In this document: one piece after another, positions 6,097 through 13,629 of the stretch
Position numbering within the stretch: the first letter of the stretch is position 1
Layout of the letters: every line of letters begins with the position of its first letter
Assembly (NCBI GenBank): GCA_964347995.1
Contig: CAYGBA010000035.1
Location: forward strand, 1 to 16,322
DNA: 16,322 bases
Source: GCA-020348365 sp964347995
GTDB taxonomy: Archaea > Thermoproteota > Bathyarchaeia > Bathyarchaeales > Bathyarchaeaceae
Reading direction: 5' to 3'
The notes under the pieces: model-generated
What the model was told of the DNA's origin: nothing
Databases searched by the model: none
What the model saw: only the letters and a program-made list of their open reading frames with translations
Position numbers and translations under genes: made by a program

Positions 6097-6460
6097 GTTT
6101 CGCCCTCCAGCGTGTTTTGTTCTCTTTTTCTGTCACCACCGATATCAGTAGAAGTCGTGCGCTTAAGAATTCAGCAGTCATGTGACGGCACAACATTCAA
6201 TCAATCATTGCATCTCCAGTTTCGCATGGGGATACAGGCGGGGAATATGGCGATTAACATGCGAGCGACTTAGTTTTAACAAGTTTTCGATGGAAAATAT
6301 CAGTTTTGAAACCAACTCTTGGCTAACACTTTATTTTGTCTTGCGCGCGCGTAGAATAACATTGAAATAGGCAGCTACTAATCTGAAACGGTTGCTAAAT
6401 TTACAAGGCGATCAGAACAGATTAATGCCATTCACAATACATGTTGTGGCGGAAGGACAG
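6097..6460. other. Gene-free divergent promoter region
   Basis: Between two divergent genes. Left side: possible minus-strand promoter with an AATTCTTAAG element near 6160-6170. Right side: a plus-strand TTTATTTT box at 6330-6337, followed by CGCGCGCGTAG at 6344-6354, and a second AT box CTAAATTTA near 6395-6403. Nothing else supportable was seen. Confidence 0.4.
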
Positions 6461-7594
6461 ATGAAGAGAGTAGCTGCGATAACGTTCCTGAACTATTTTG
6501 TGACAGGAGGACTTGCGTTAGCAATCCCTTTGTTGCTTCTGGAAAGAGATGTCAACTTGGCAGAGATCGGCCTCGTAATATCGGTTTTACCTTTGGTATT
6601 CCTTTTTGTGCGGTTATTGTTTGCCGCCCTTGCCGATCAGCTGGGATGGGCGCCCTTCTTTGTCCTATTTAACTGGCCTGGAACCTTTTTTTCGACTATG
6701 ATATATTTTCTTGCAAACTCGACTTTTACTTTTCTTCTGGGAAAGATCGTTGAAGCGGTGAAGGAATCGTCTTATTGGGCAGTGAACAGAACGGCGATCT
6801 TTTCATTGTCACCTAAACAAAGAGGAAAGGAAGCGACTAGGATCTCTGCTGTCATATCGCTATCCTTTGCCATCGGCAGCGCGGTAGTCGGTCTAGGGAT
6901 TACTTACCTAGGGTTTTCAGTTACGTTGGGCATTTTGATTGTTGCATCCTCGGTCATGGGGATTCCTGCTGCGCTGCTTTGGCGCACTCATAAGAGCTAT
7001 TCAAAGCCGAAGATTCTGAGGGCGATTGCCTTGCTCGATCCGAGAGGCAGGAGTAAGACATTTTGGCTGGTCTCATTTGCTATGTTATTCTATAGCCTTG
7101 CGCTGTATCCGCTGGGAGCGTTGCTGCTGCCCGTTTTCATGGCGCAACAATTAGGATATGGTTATATTTCGATAGGAATGGCCTTCATGTTTTACAATGC
7201 GATCTCTTTTTTCGTGACAATCTACGCCCTAAAGATACCTTTAGAGTTTGGGCGAGTTTTTGTGCAGAGTCTAATAACCATGTTTGTAGCGTTTCTGCTG
7301 GCGGACTCGGGTATCTTCTTTCCTGTTCTCCTCTTGATGTTGGCTGTCGCAAATGGTCTTGGATTGGGCTTCTTCGAGTCTATCATTGCAAAGGCTACAG
7401 AGAATAGAGAAACGGTCTCTGTTGACATAGGATTGCTTCACATACCTGTGAGGCTCGCTGAGTTCTCCTCCGTATTGGGTGCAGGCTTTGTCGCTCAGTC
7501 CTTGGGATATTTGCCTGTGTTCGTCGCTTTAGGTGTCTTTTTTGTGGCTTTCTCGCTTTTGTCCTTGTATGTTTTGAAGACGAGAAAGAAATAA
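6461..7594 (+). CDS. MFS transporter
   Basis: About 377 residues, 11-12 hydrophobic helices, ending in KTRKK. The loop after TM2 carries a degenerate motif A (AALADQLGW). A long TM4-5 loop with KESSYWAVNRTAIFSL and KQRGKEATRISAV resembles MFS efflux proteins. Substrate unknown. It is only distantly like the other MFS protein in this window. The start is uncertain: TTG 6392, ATG 6425 and ATG 6461 are all in frame. I prefer 6461 because GGCGGAAGG lies just upstream and the residues before it are not membrane-like; an AT box at 6395-6403 could instead give a leaderless transcript from 6425. The gene converges with tldE. Confidence 0.85.
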   Translation: MKRVAAITFLNYFVTGGLALAIPLLLLERDVNLAEIGLVISVLPLVFLFVRLLFAALADQLGWAPFFVLFNWPGTFFSTMIYFLANSTFTFLLGKIVEAVKESSYWAVNRTAIFSLSPKQRGKEATRISAVISLSFAIGSAVVGLGITYLGFSVTLGILIVASSVMGIPAALLWRTHKSYSKPKILRAIALLDPRGRSKTFWLVSFAMLFYSLALYPLGALLLPVFMAQQLGYGYISIGMAFMFYNAISFFVTIYALKIPLEFGRVFVQSLITMFVAFLLADSGIFFPVLLLMLAVANGLGLGFFESIIAKATENRETVSVDIGLLHIPVRLAEFSSVLGAGFVAQSLGYLPVFVALGVFFVAFSLLSLYVLKTRKK

Positions 7595-7681
7595 GACAAT
7601 GAGCGCGTGCATTTGTTGCCGTGGTATGCGCAGGCATCTTGAGAGCTATTGAGTATCCTATATGGGGGCTTGATTGTATGC

Positions 7682-9076
7682 TCATCCAACGATTGAGAAA
7701 CCCTCGAAGAGTAGACTAGGGGTCGCAACCGAGAGAGGCGTCTTTTCCAGGTCGCTGCCGAGCTCAAGTAGTCGCTCAAATCCTTTGTAGAAGTTGCCCG
7801 AGACGGATACTGGCTGCAGCGGGTGTTTCTTCTCACCATCCTGAATTAAGAAAGCAGACTGCGCGACTGCTGAGAACTCCCCAGTGGAGACGCTACTATG
7901 GAATATGCCTATTGGGATGTCCACTATTAGGATCGCTTTTCCGCTTACTGAGTTGATTATGTCATCTATCTTCATGGTTCCAGGTAAGACTTCAATAGAT
8001 TTGGGGGAGATTCCTGGGGAGGTTTCATAGGGTAGGGTTGAGCCAAAAGGTCCGCCGCCGCGTGAGCAATTGCCAGTCGACTCAGTGCCGTAAATATGCG
8101 CATAGTAGGTGTCAAACATGAATTTGTTCAGTTTGCCTTTCTCGATTAAGGTGTTTTTTTGTTGCGGGTGGCCTTCTGCGTCGATAGCTTCTGTCATGAT
8201 GCTGGAAGGGTTCTGTCCATCATCGATCATCGTTAGATTTGGATTGGCGATCTCTTCTCCGATTTTGCCTGCCAGGGGAGAGCGTCCTTCGACGACATGG
8301 TGACCACCTGTAGATTGTCCCACGCTAGCCGCGATGTAGGCGGCTGCGGCAATAGGCTCCCAGATTGTGGGCAGAACCGTTGCCTCGTTGAGTTTGCGTG
8401 CTCCGAGCAAGCTGATAGCTTTTCGCGCAGCGCGTTCACCCATACCTTCAGTCTTGATCAAGCGTTCTCGTGTAATGTCGAATTCATATCCTACTCGGCG
8501 TTCCTCTTTGTCCATAGCGATGCAGTAGACGTAGCAGTCGTTTGAAGCTGACCGCGAGGCTTGCTGGGGGCCTTGCGTGTTGCCTATGGCAAATCCTCCC
8601 CAAGTTGTGGAACAATTGCCTTCTACCGTCAATATTCGACTATCGAATTCTTGCCCGTCCTTGACTAGAGCTTTTGCATACCCGATAAGTTCTTCTTTGC
8701 CAAGATCTAATATTTCACTCGCAAAAATTCCTTCTTTGCCGGGTTTTTTGGGTTCGCAGAACCCTTTGAATCGTTCGTCTTTGATGGATACTGATCTTAA
8801 ACCAGCAACGGCTTCGTTGATGCTTCGTCTTATCCTGCCTGATGAGATTCCGCTTGATGAGGCGAAACTGATGCAGTTTTGCTTGGCAACACGGACAGCG
8901 TTTCCCGTGACGATGCCGTCTGTTGCTTCCACTACTCCCTGTTTGATGTTCGCTTTGGCGCTGTTCTGGAAGAACAGGTAAAGTTCGAATTCCGCTTCTC
9001 TGTCTACTGTTCTTGCAAACTTCAGCTCAGTATCGATTGCAGAAAGCAATTCATCTTTAAGATTCTCATACTCCAA
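7682..9076 (-). CDS. tldE: TldE/PmbA-family protease partner subunit
   Basis: A 464-residue member of the TldD/PmbA (U62) family that lacks the HExxxH metal site, so it corresponds to TldE, the non-catalytic half of the heterodimeric TldD/TldE metalloprotease. In characterised bacteria this complex degrades unfolded peptides and trims microcin B17 or the PQQ precursor. Family landmarks are VEGRSPLAGKIGEEI in the middle, GTESTGNCSRGGGPFGST, and the C-terminal VSVSGNFYKGFERL block. The start is TTG at 9076, with AGGTGA six bases upstream. It begins 23 bases after the tldD stop on the same strand and is almost certainly co-transcribed with it. Stop is TGA. Confidence 0.93.
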   Translation of the reverse strand: MEYENLKDELLSAIDTELKFARTVDREAEFELYLFFQNSAKANIKQGVVEATDGIVTGNAVRVAKQNCISFASSSGISSGRIRRSINEAVAGLRSVSIKDERFKGFCEPKKPGKEGIFASEILDLGKEELIGYAKALVKDGQEFDSRILTVEGNCSTTWGGFAIGNTQGPQQASRSASNDCYVYCIAMDKEERRVGYEFDITRERLIKTEGMGERAARKAISLLGARKLNEATVLPTIWEPIAAAAYIAASVGQSTGGHHVVEGRSPLAGKIGEEIANPNLTMIDDGQNPSSIMTEAIDAEGHPQQKNTLIEKGKLNKFMFDTYYAHIYGTESTGNCSRGGGPFGSTLPYETSPGISPKSIEVLPGTMKIDDIINSVSGKAILIVDIPIGIFHSSVSTGEFSAVAQSAFLIQDGEKKHPLQPVSVSGNFYKGFERLLELGSDLEKTPLSVATPSLLFEGFSIVG

Positions 9077-9099
9077 AATACTTCACCTTTCCAGCTGTT

Positions 9100-10527
9100 T
9101 TAGCCTGCTTTACCTCCGAAGGTTACCCCCCCAATGACTAGTTCAGGCCCACCCAAGCCACAGGGCAAGGGGAATTGTCCGCTCTTTCCGCATCCTCCAA
9201 AGTATCCCGCCCATAAACGAAGGTCTTTGGTCGCGCCTTCTACAGCGGATAACAGATTGAGAATGTTCCCAGATAAGGATACTTCGCGGAGCGGTTCACG
9301 GATCTCACCGGCTTCCACCCAGTAGCCGCGAATTGCCTTGAAAAGGAAGCTTCCGTCGCCTTCAACTTGACCTCCCGAGGTCTGGATGGCGTAGACACCA
9401 GTGCCCAGCAATTCAAGGGCTTCTTCCTTCGTGAGATTACCAGCGCTGAAGTATGTGTTTGTCATTCGAGGTATTGGAATGAAGCCGAAGTGTACTGCAC
9501 GGCAGTTTCCTGTGGGCTCCTGGTGCAGGTACTGTGCAGTTCCTCTGCTGTGTAAATAATGCTTGAGTACGCCCTTGTCGAGAATTATGGTTTCGCTTGC
9601 CTTTGTGCCTTGATCATCATAGGGCACCCACAATCCGCCAAATTGCGGGATGTTTGGAGTCCCATAATCCACAATTGTGGCGTGTTCCGTACCAAGTTTT
9701 TCACCGATTTTTCCAGTCAAGGGAGAGGCGCCTACGACCACGAAGTCGGCTTCGCTGAGGTGGCCGAAGGATTCATGCGCCAGCACGCCTACCAAGGTAT
9801 TCTCTATGAAAGCTCGGAACTTGCCAGCGGGACAGGTTCTCGCTTTCAGTTGTTCCTTTGCGTGAGTGCCTGCTTCTTTTCCTATCTCTTCAGGGGTCGA
9901 CTCTTTGGTGTTGAAGAGTTCCAGTCCCATGGTTCCGCCCGCCCGCTCAGCGCCAATTACCAGATCGCCTGATTCTGTTTTGGAGATGACTGAACAGCGC
10001 AAATCAATAACTTCAAAGTTCCAGTCGACTATGGAGCCTTCGCTGTTCGTGAACAGTTTCTGTCCGTACAGTTCGCCATATGATCCAGTTACGTTGCTGA
10101 TGTTCTCACCGAATTCTCGAGCGCTGTCGATAACTCTGTTGACCAGATCGGTCTTGTAGCCCAGATCTTTGGACTTAGGATGAACCTTAACAGAGGATGC
10201 ATCAGTCGCGCTGCTCTTAACTGCGGATTTCCTCTCAAACTCTAGCCTCAGCGAGGCAGCATCGGCAGAGGCTTTAGCCATTTTGTATGCTCGCGTTACA
10301 GTCTCCTCTAGCTCTTTCTTGCTGTCACTGGGAGTGAAAGAATAGCCTGACGCTCCGCCGTAATAGCAGGCAACGCCGATGCCAGCACGAGACCGGAGGA
10401 TTATGTCCTTCCAATTATCATTGATGCGTTGTAATGTTCTCAGTGTGAGATCCTCGAATCGTGCTTCGACAAATCCTGCGCCTAATTTCTCGCCTAATTC
10501 CACGCACTCCTGTAATTTTTCCAGCAC
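9100..10527 (-). CDS. tldD: TldD metalloprotease subunit
   Basis: A 475-residue TldD. The zinc site is visible as HESFGH (H251, E252, H256) followed by LSEADF, and the third ligand is probably C446 in GGCGKSGQ near the C-terminus. Further family blocks are SPLTGKIGEKLGTEHATIVD, DDQGTKA, LHSRGTAQYLHQEPTGNCRA and SGGQVEGDGSFLFKA. It should cleave unfolded or partly folded peptides inside the TldD/TldE chamber in the cytoplasm; the natural substrate here is unknown. The start is GTG at 10527 with GGAGG seven bases upstream. A TATA-like CTTTAAATG at 10598-10606 would drive the tldD-tldE operon. Stop is TAA. Length is close to the usual 450-480. Confidence 0.95.
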   Translation of the reverse strand: MLEKLQECVELGEKLGAGFVEARFEDLTLRTLQRINDNWKDIILRSRAGIGVACYYGGASGYSFTPSDSKKELEETVTRAYKMAKASADAASLRLEFERKSAVKSSATDASSVKVHPKSKDLGYKTDLVNRVIDSAREFGENISNVTGSYGELYGQKLFTNSEGSIVDWNFEVIDLRCSVISKTESGDLVIGAERAGGTMGLELFNTKESTPEEIGKEAGTHAKEQLKARTCPAGKFRAFIENTLVGVLAHESFGHLSEADFVVVGASPLTGKIGEKLGTEHATIVDYGTPNIPQFGGLWVPYDDQGTKASETIILDKGVLKHYLHSRGTAQYLHQEPTGNCRAVHFGFIPIPRMTNTYFSAGNLTKEEALELLGTGVYAIQTSGGQVEGDGSFLFKAIRGYWVEAGEIREPLREVSLSGNILNLLSAVEGATKDLRLWAGYFGGCGKSGQFPLPCGLGGPELVIGGVTFGGKAG

Positions 10528-10597
10528 GTTATTTCCTCCATACGCGTGAAGCCTACAATTCTTCCAGTTGAAAGAGATTGCTCATACGGGTCAGCGC

Positions 10598-10606
10598 ATT
10601 TAAAGT
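10598..10606 (-). promoter_or_regulatory. TATA box of the tldD-tldE operon
   Basis: Minus-strand CTTTAAATG lies about 70 bases ahead of the tldD start, predicting transcription from near 10575 and a leader of about 48 bases containing GGAGG. Confidence 0.45.
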
Positions 10607-10632
10607 TTGCCAGCACACGATTTCAAGCGCGC

Positions 10633-10732
10633 NNNNNNNNNNNNNNNNNNNNNNNNNNNNNNNNNNNNNNNNNNNNNNNNNNNNNNNNNNNNNNNNNNNN
10701 NNNNNNNNNNNNNNNNNNNNNNNNNNNNNNNN
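10633..10732. other. Assembly gap of exactly 100 N
   Basis: One hundred consecutive N, a conventional scaffold-gap length that need not equal the real distance. The bases before it are CG-alternating (GCGCGC at 10627-10632). Any frame spanning the gap is not evidence of a gene. Confidence 0.98.
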
Positions 10733-10808
10733 GCAAAGAAAGATTGTCGACTTTGTACATGGCTGGTGTCCTAAGGTTAAAGAACCGAAGACCTCACGGT
10801 TTTCACTT

Positions 10809-11408
10809 GTGCGGGCATTGAAGATAAAAGAAGTGGTGAGAGAAAATACTCTTCGGACTGTTGGATTATTTGTCGCTGTGATAGTCTCCTCTCTTTTTCT
10901 TGTTGCGTGCTTTACAATTCCTCGCGCACCTCTCAAGCAGAATTTGTACGAAAGATCGTTTAGCGACATGTGGGGATCGATAAGTCTTGACGTTATTATT
11001 CATTATGAGACCGAGGCTGATGGCACATGGAGCAGGAGCACTGAGGGTGAATACAACTTAACTGTTCTTGTCAAGCCGACCTATGTGAATGAGACTGTTG
11101 TTTCCAAGTTCAACGTCATTCATTGGGGGGTTGGCGGTGGTCCCCTTTCGATTACGGGTGGATGGTCGTATCTCACTGAGGAACCTGCTCCGATTGATTA
11201 CGGACTGGACCTGATGAGTTTTTGGTTGAATCAAAGTGTTTGGTGTGTTGTGAGTCAGGTTTGTCAGTTCAATCCGTCCCATTATCCTCGCGGGATTCAG
11301 GACCAGAGCATTCTTACGTTCGAGTTTATGATTCGTGAAGTTCTGGCTAACGATACGACCAGACCCTTCAACATGGGGGATTTTCTGTCCGTTGAGATTT
11401 CTGGATGA
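10809..11408 (+). CDS. Putative secreted/lipoprotein-like protein with N-glycosylation sequons, 5' end uncertain
   Basis: No family recognised. The frame is open from the gap; the earliest clear start after it is GTG at 10809 (199 residues), with TTG 10818 and GTG 10833/10836 also possible. A basic stretch precedes a hydrophobic segment, VGLFVAVIVSSLFLVAC, ending in LVAC, which fits a lipobox: a signal peptide with lipid attachment at the Cys, or a simple membrane anchor. The remainder (about 150 residues) is beta-rich and aromatic, with four N-x-S/T sequons (NLT, NET, NQS, NDT), as expected of an archaeal cell-surface protein. Two further cysteines (CVVSQVC) could form a disulfide. Stop is TGA. 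Nothing in the neighbourhood fixes a function. Confidence 0.6.
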   Translation: MRALKIKEVVRENTLRTVGLFVAVIVSSLFLVACFTIPRAPLKQNLYERSFSDMWGSISLDVIIHYETEADGTWSRSTEGEYNLTVLVKPTYVNETVVSKFNVIHWGVGGGPLSITGGWSYLTEEPAPIDYGLDLMSFWLNQSVWCVVSQVCQFNPSHYPRGIQDQSILTFEFMIREVLANDTTRPFNMGDFLSVEISG

Positions 11409-11624
11409 ACGCAGTCAATCAGTGTATGCGAATGCATAAATCACTTTCACGGAAGTCTCTAACCTACATCAGCTTATGTCTGATAGACAGTTTTAAAGGG
11501 GCTCGGTTTGAAAAGCCTGTGGTTTGCCAAGAGAGAAGCGAGATGAGTGGCACTGGAGGGAGCTTTCTTTCTCCTCGCTCTTCCTTCCCCTGCTCCCTGC
11601 CATGAAATATTGTGAGGAAATAAC
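11409..11624. other. Intergenic region with TATA-like box and inverted repeat
   Basis: A plus-strand GTTTTAAAGG box near 11490-11500 may serve the zinc-finger gene or a short untranslated RNA. AGGGAGC (11557-11563) and GCTCCCT (11592-11598) form a 7-bp inverted repeat around a pyrimidine-rich loop. No coding frame is convincing. Confidence 0.35.
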
Positions 11625-11798
11625 ATGGGTAAATGTCTCATGTGTGGTAAAGAAACCTACAAAGTGCTATTCAGCAAAGCCATAGTCAAAATATACATTT
11701 GTTCAATAGACTGTCTAAAAGAATATCACAAACCGATAAAGCGATTCAAGCTTAGAATACAGAAAAGGCTCAAAGAAGGTGAAGGATGGCTAGATTGA
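11625..11798 (+). CDS. 57-residue zinc-finger protein
   Basis: A short gene starting MGKCLMCGKETYKVLFSK. It has C4/C7 (CLMC) and C26/C30 (CSIDC), a C-x2-C / C-x3-C pattern like TRASH or FYVE-like small treble-clef fingers. The tail is highly basic and helical (KRFKLRIQKRLKE), suggesting nucleic-acid contact. The ATG is preceded by GTGAGGAAATAAC, giving GAGG with seven-base spacing. Stop is TGA. The winged-helix regulator follows on the same strand. Function unknown; reality of the gene is supported by the ribosome site and paired cysteines. Confidence 0.75.
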   Translation: MGKCLMCGKETYKVLFSKAIVKIYICSIDCLKEYHKPIKRFKLRIQKRLKEGEGWLD

Positions 11799-11953
11799 TC
11801 ATTGTAAGGGTAACTACTATGACCTCTCACCTCTCTTATCAGGAACTAACAGAATTAGGAAGAAACCTCTGCAAATATCCACTAGAGGTTCTTTTCACAA
11901 ATCACTTATCCTGCTTGAGCAGAAAAGGGGTTGCTCTGTTTGGTGGTTGCTTT

Positions 11954-12217
11954 TTGGTTCATAAGCGCCGTGGCAGGGTTGAGATCATGATGGATATTCT
12001 GGACAAGGCATCAAGCGGTGCGAACAAGACCAAGATTGTCTACGGAGCGAATTTGAATTTCAACATGACGAAGAGGTATCTACCTCTTCTTATTGAGAGA
12101 GGGCTTATAGTGCAGGTTAATGGCGATAATGGTGCGTTGTATAAAATCACTGAAAGAGGAAGGGAAATCCTGAGAGACTATAAGCGGATTAGAGAGCTTG
12201 CTTTAGATCATTCCTGA
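11954..12217 (+). CDS. Archaeal winged-helix transcriptional regulator
   Basis: With this start the protein has 87 residues: RRGRVEIMMDILDKASSGANKTKIVYGANLNF forms helix 1 and the helix-turn-helix, then TKRYLPLLIERGLIVQ, a wing around NGDNGALYKIT, and a C-terminal helix ERGREILRDYKRIREL. This is the compact stand-alone wHTH type (HTH_45-like) very common in archaea; most bind DNA as dimers, targets unknown. The frame is open upstream to an ATG at 11786 that overlaps the zinc-finger gene by 13 bases, but that extra sequence is not family-like. TTG 11954 has GGTGG seven bases upstream and starts the protein where relatives usually start. Stop is TGA. Confidence 0.8.
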   Translation: MVHKRRGRVEIMMDILDKASSGANKTKIVYGANLNFNMTKRYLPLLIERGLIVQVNGDNGALYKITERGREILRDYKRIRELALDHS

Positions 12218-12267
12218 ATATGAGGCACAGAAGTCTCTTTCTTAAATCTTTAGTACATGAATAAACA

Positions 12268-12275
12268 ATCTATTT
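12268..12275 (+). promoter_or_regulatory. TATA box, probably leaderless transcript
   Basis: CTATTTAG about 25-30 bases ahead of the ATG at 12299 places the transcript start at or next to the start codon. No strong ribosome site precedes the ATG. Confidence 0.4.
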
Positions 12276-12298
12276 AGTAGAAAACGAGTTGATGAAAA

Positions 12299-12661
12299 AT
12301 GAAGAAAGATTGGAAAGGCGGCATAATTGCTGAAGGGCTAGGCGACCCAACAGCTATTAACAAGTTTTCTGTTTACGAGGCCTCAATTAGTGAGGACAAT
12401 ATGCCGATCGACCACGAAGGAAATGTCGGAAGATGGCATGGCTATGGCGTGAGATGTTCCAGGGAAGAAATCGATGCCTTGCAACCTCATATCCTACGCG
12501 GCTGGTATGCACATTTCTGGAAAGACGATAAGATGATAGTTGTTTACTGTGACAAACAATTCGAGCTTGACAAAAATGACAAGAGCACATGGAAAGAAGC
12601 CATTGAGCACGGAAAGAAGCAGGGCATACCTAAAGATGAGCTTGACTTTCCGACGGAATAA
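12299..12661 (+). CDS. Conserved archaeal hypothetical protein, about 120 residues
   Basis: A 120-residue soluble protein. It resembles a family of uncharacterised small archaeal proteins I know only by pattern: GGIIAEGLGDPTAINKF near the N-terminus, then GNVGRWHGYGVRCS, EEIDALQPHILRGWYAHFW, MIVVYCDKQFEL, STWKEAIEHGKKQGIP and a short acidic end. The conserved Trp/His/Tyr-rich core suggests a compact alpha/beta fold; no catalytic motif or membrane segment is visible. The ATG at 12299 is the only good start. Stop is TAA. It converges with the nucleotidyltransferase gene across the GACATT-repeat region. No function is proposed. Confidence 0.85.
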   Translation: MKKDWKGGIIAEGLGDPTAINKFSVYEASISEDNMPIDHEGNVGRWHGYGVRCSREEIDALQPHILRGWYAHFWKDDKMIVVYCDKQFELDKNDKSTWKEAIEHGKKQGIPKDELDFPTE

Positions 12662-12711
12662 AAAGTGTGCCGTAATTCAGAATTTCTGAGCATGCCTGCA
12701 AAGTGACAAAT

Positions 12712-12840
12712 CAGACATTCCGGACATTTTCCCATCGACATTTTTCGACATTTTGAATACACCATAAGGGGAAAAAAACGAAAAAACGAATTTCGGCTCA
12801 TCGTGAAAACCTGACTAAAAGGGACATTTTTGGACATTTC
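12712..12840. repeat. Three pairs of GACATT repeats spaced one helical turn
   Basis: GACATT occurs at 12714, 12723, 12737, 12747, 12823 and 12833, that is, as pairs 9, 10 and 10 bases apart. The second pair reads CGACATTTTT-CGACATTTTG and the third GGACATTTTT-GGACATTTC. A-rich sequence (12770-12790) lies between the second and third pairs. The region lies between two convergent genes. Confidence 0.75.
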
Positions 12841-12883
12841 ACCACTGAGAGCTGTGAGAAGGGAGAGAGGGGCGCTGGGCGAG

Positions 12884-13543
12884 CTATTTCCTTCCGAAAT
12901 ATTCTCTCACTCGGATGAGATCTTTCATGGTGTTTATCGTAAGCCACAGACCGTTGTACTTGTATCCCTTCAGCATTTCCAAGTCAGCAAGCCTCTGGAA
13001 CGTCTGGAGTTCCATATCTCCTCTCTCGGGAAAAAGCTCTCTCACCACATCAGTCTTCAGAACATAGTGTCCCGCGTTTACATAGAATTCTAGAGACGGC
13101 TTCTGCTCAAACCTCAAAACCTTGGAGCCCCTCGTCTGTATCTTCCCAAACGGTAGCATAGGCTTCGCCATCAAGATTCCCCCACCTTTGTCTGCGTAGT
13201 CGTAGAGCTCCTTTGGATCATAGAAAACGATGTCGTCAACATTCATCACATAAACCCTTTTACTATCACATAGCCCCACCGCCTTCTTGGTCGCCCCACC
13301 CGTTCCAAGCCTCTCTTCTTCAATTGACAACTTAACTATCCTTTCTAATGTATGAGAACGCAACTCTTCAGCTATCTCTTTAGACGCGGCTAGGATTATC
13401 GACTCAAAATCGTGATTAATCAGCCAGCTAACCTGCCTACCCAATAGAGTTTCGTCGTCGATTCTCAGGAGAGGCTTAGGAACCCAAGTATCGGGCTTAA
13501 GCCTCCACCCTTCTCCCCCACAGAGAATTATGGCGTCATACAA
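12884..13543 (-). CDS. Sugar-nucleotide transferase (NTP_transferase family)
   Basis: A 219-residue nucleotidyltransferase of the glucose-1-phosphate / mannose-1-phosphate type, which makes NDP-sugars from NTP and sugar phosphate. Visible motifs are the nucleotide loop LCGGEGWRLKP (7-17), a PKPLL lysine (K23), LGTGGA (79-84), the metal-binding aspartate region NVDD (101-104), and NAGHYVLK with RFEQKP before it. The P-loop has W13 where most relatives have T (GxGTRL). It is a minimal catalytic domain without a left-handed helix or CBS extension. The start is TTG at 13543 with GAGGGATC upstream. It diverges from trm5 across 86 bases. Stop is TAG. The exact sugar cannot be told. Confidence 0.85.
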   Translation of the reverse strand: MYDAIILCGGEGWRLKPDTWVPKPLLRIDDETLLGRQVSWLINHDFESIILAASKEIAEELRSHTLERIVKLSIEEERLGTGGATKKAVGLCDSKRVYVMNVDDIVFYDPKELYDYADKGGGILMAKPMLPFGKIQTRGSKVLRFEQKPSLEFYVNAGHYVLKTDVVRELFPERGDMELQTFQRLADLEMLKGYKYNGLWLTINTMKDLIRVREYFGRK

Positions 13544-13602
13544 TTCTGATCCCTCGAATCACTGCCTCTTATGAAAGCCTAGAGAATCACATCTTCTGTA
13601 AG

Positions 13603-13612
13603 TATATATTAA
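13603..13612. promoter_or_regulatory. Shared TATA box between nucleotidyltransferase and trm5
   Basis: TATATATTAA is TATA-like on both strands. On the plus strand it predicts a start at about 13630, the first base of the trm5 ATG, so that transcript may be leaderless. On the minus strand it would leave a leader of about 37 bases containing GAGGGAT. Confidence 0.45.
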
Positions 13613-13629
13613 AGTTATCATCATCTTGA

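Noticed and set aside
333..6266. Repeated ATGCGAGC-like words near 335, 846 and 6258
   Set aside because: Only 8-9 bases long with inconsistent placement; could be chance.
10578..11408. 276-codon frame crossing the N gap, and the opposite-strand frame over it
   Set aside because: N bases cannot support coding; only the part after the gap is used.
12544..12837. Minus-strand 97-codon frame with several Cys and Met
   Set aside because: Its content is the translated GACATT repeats plus the antisense of the hypothetical gene.
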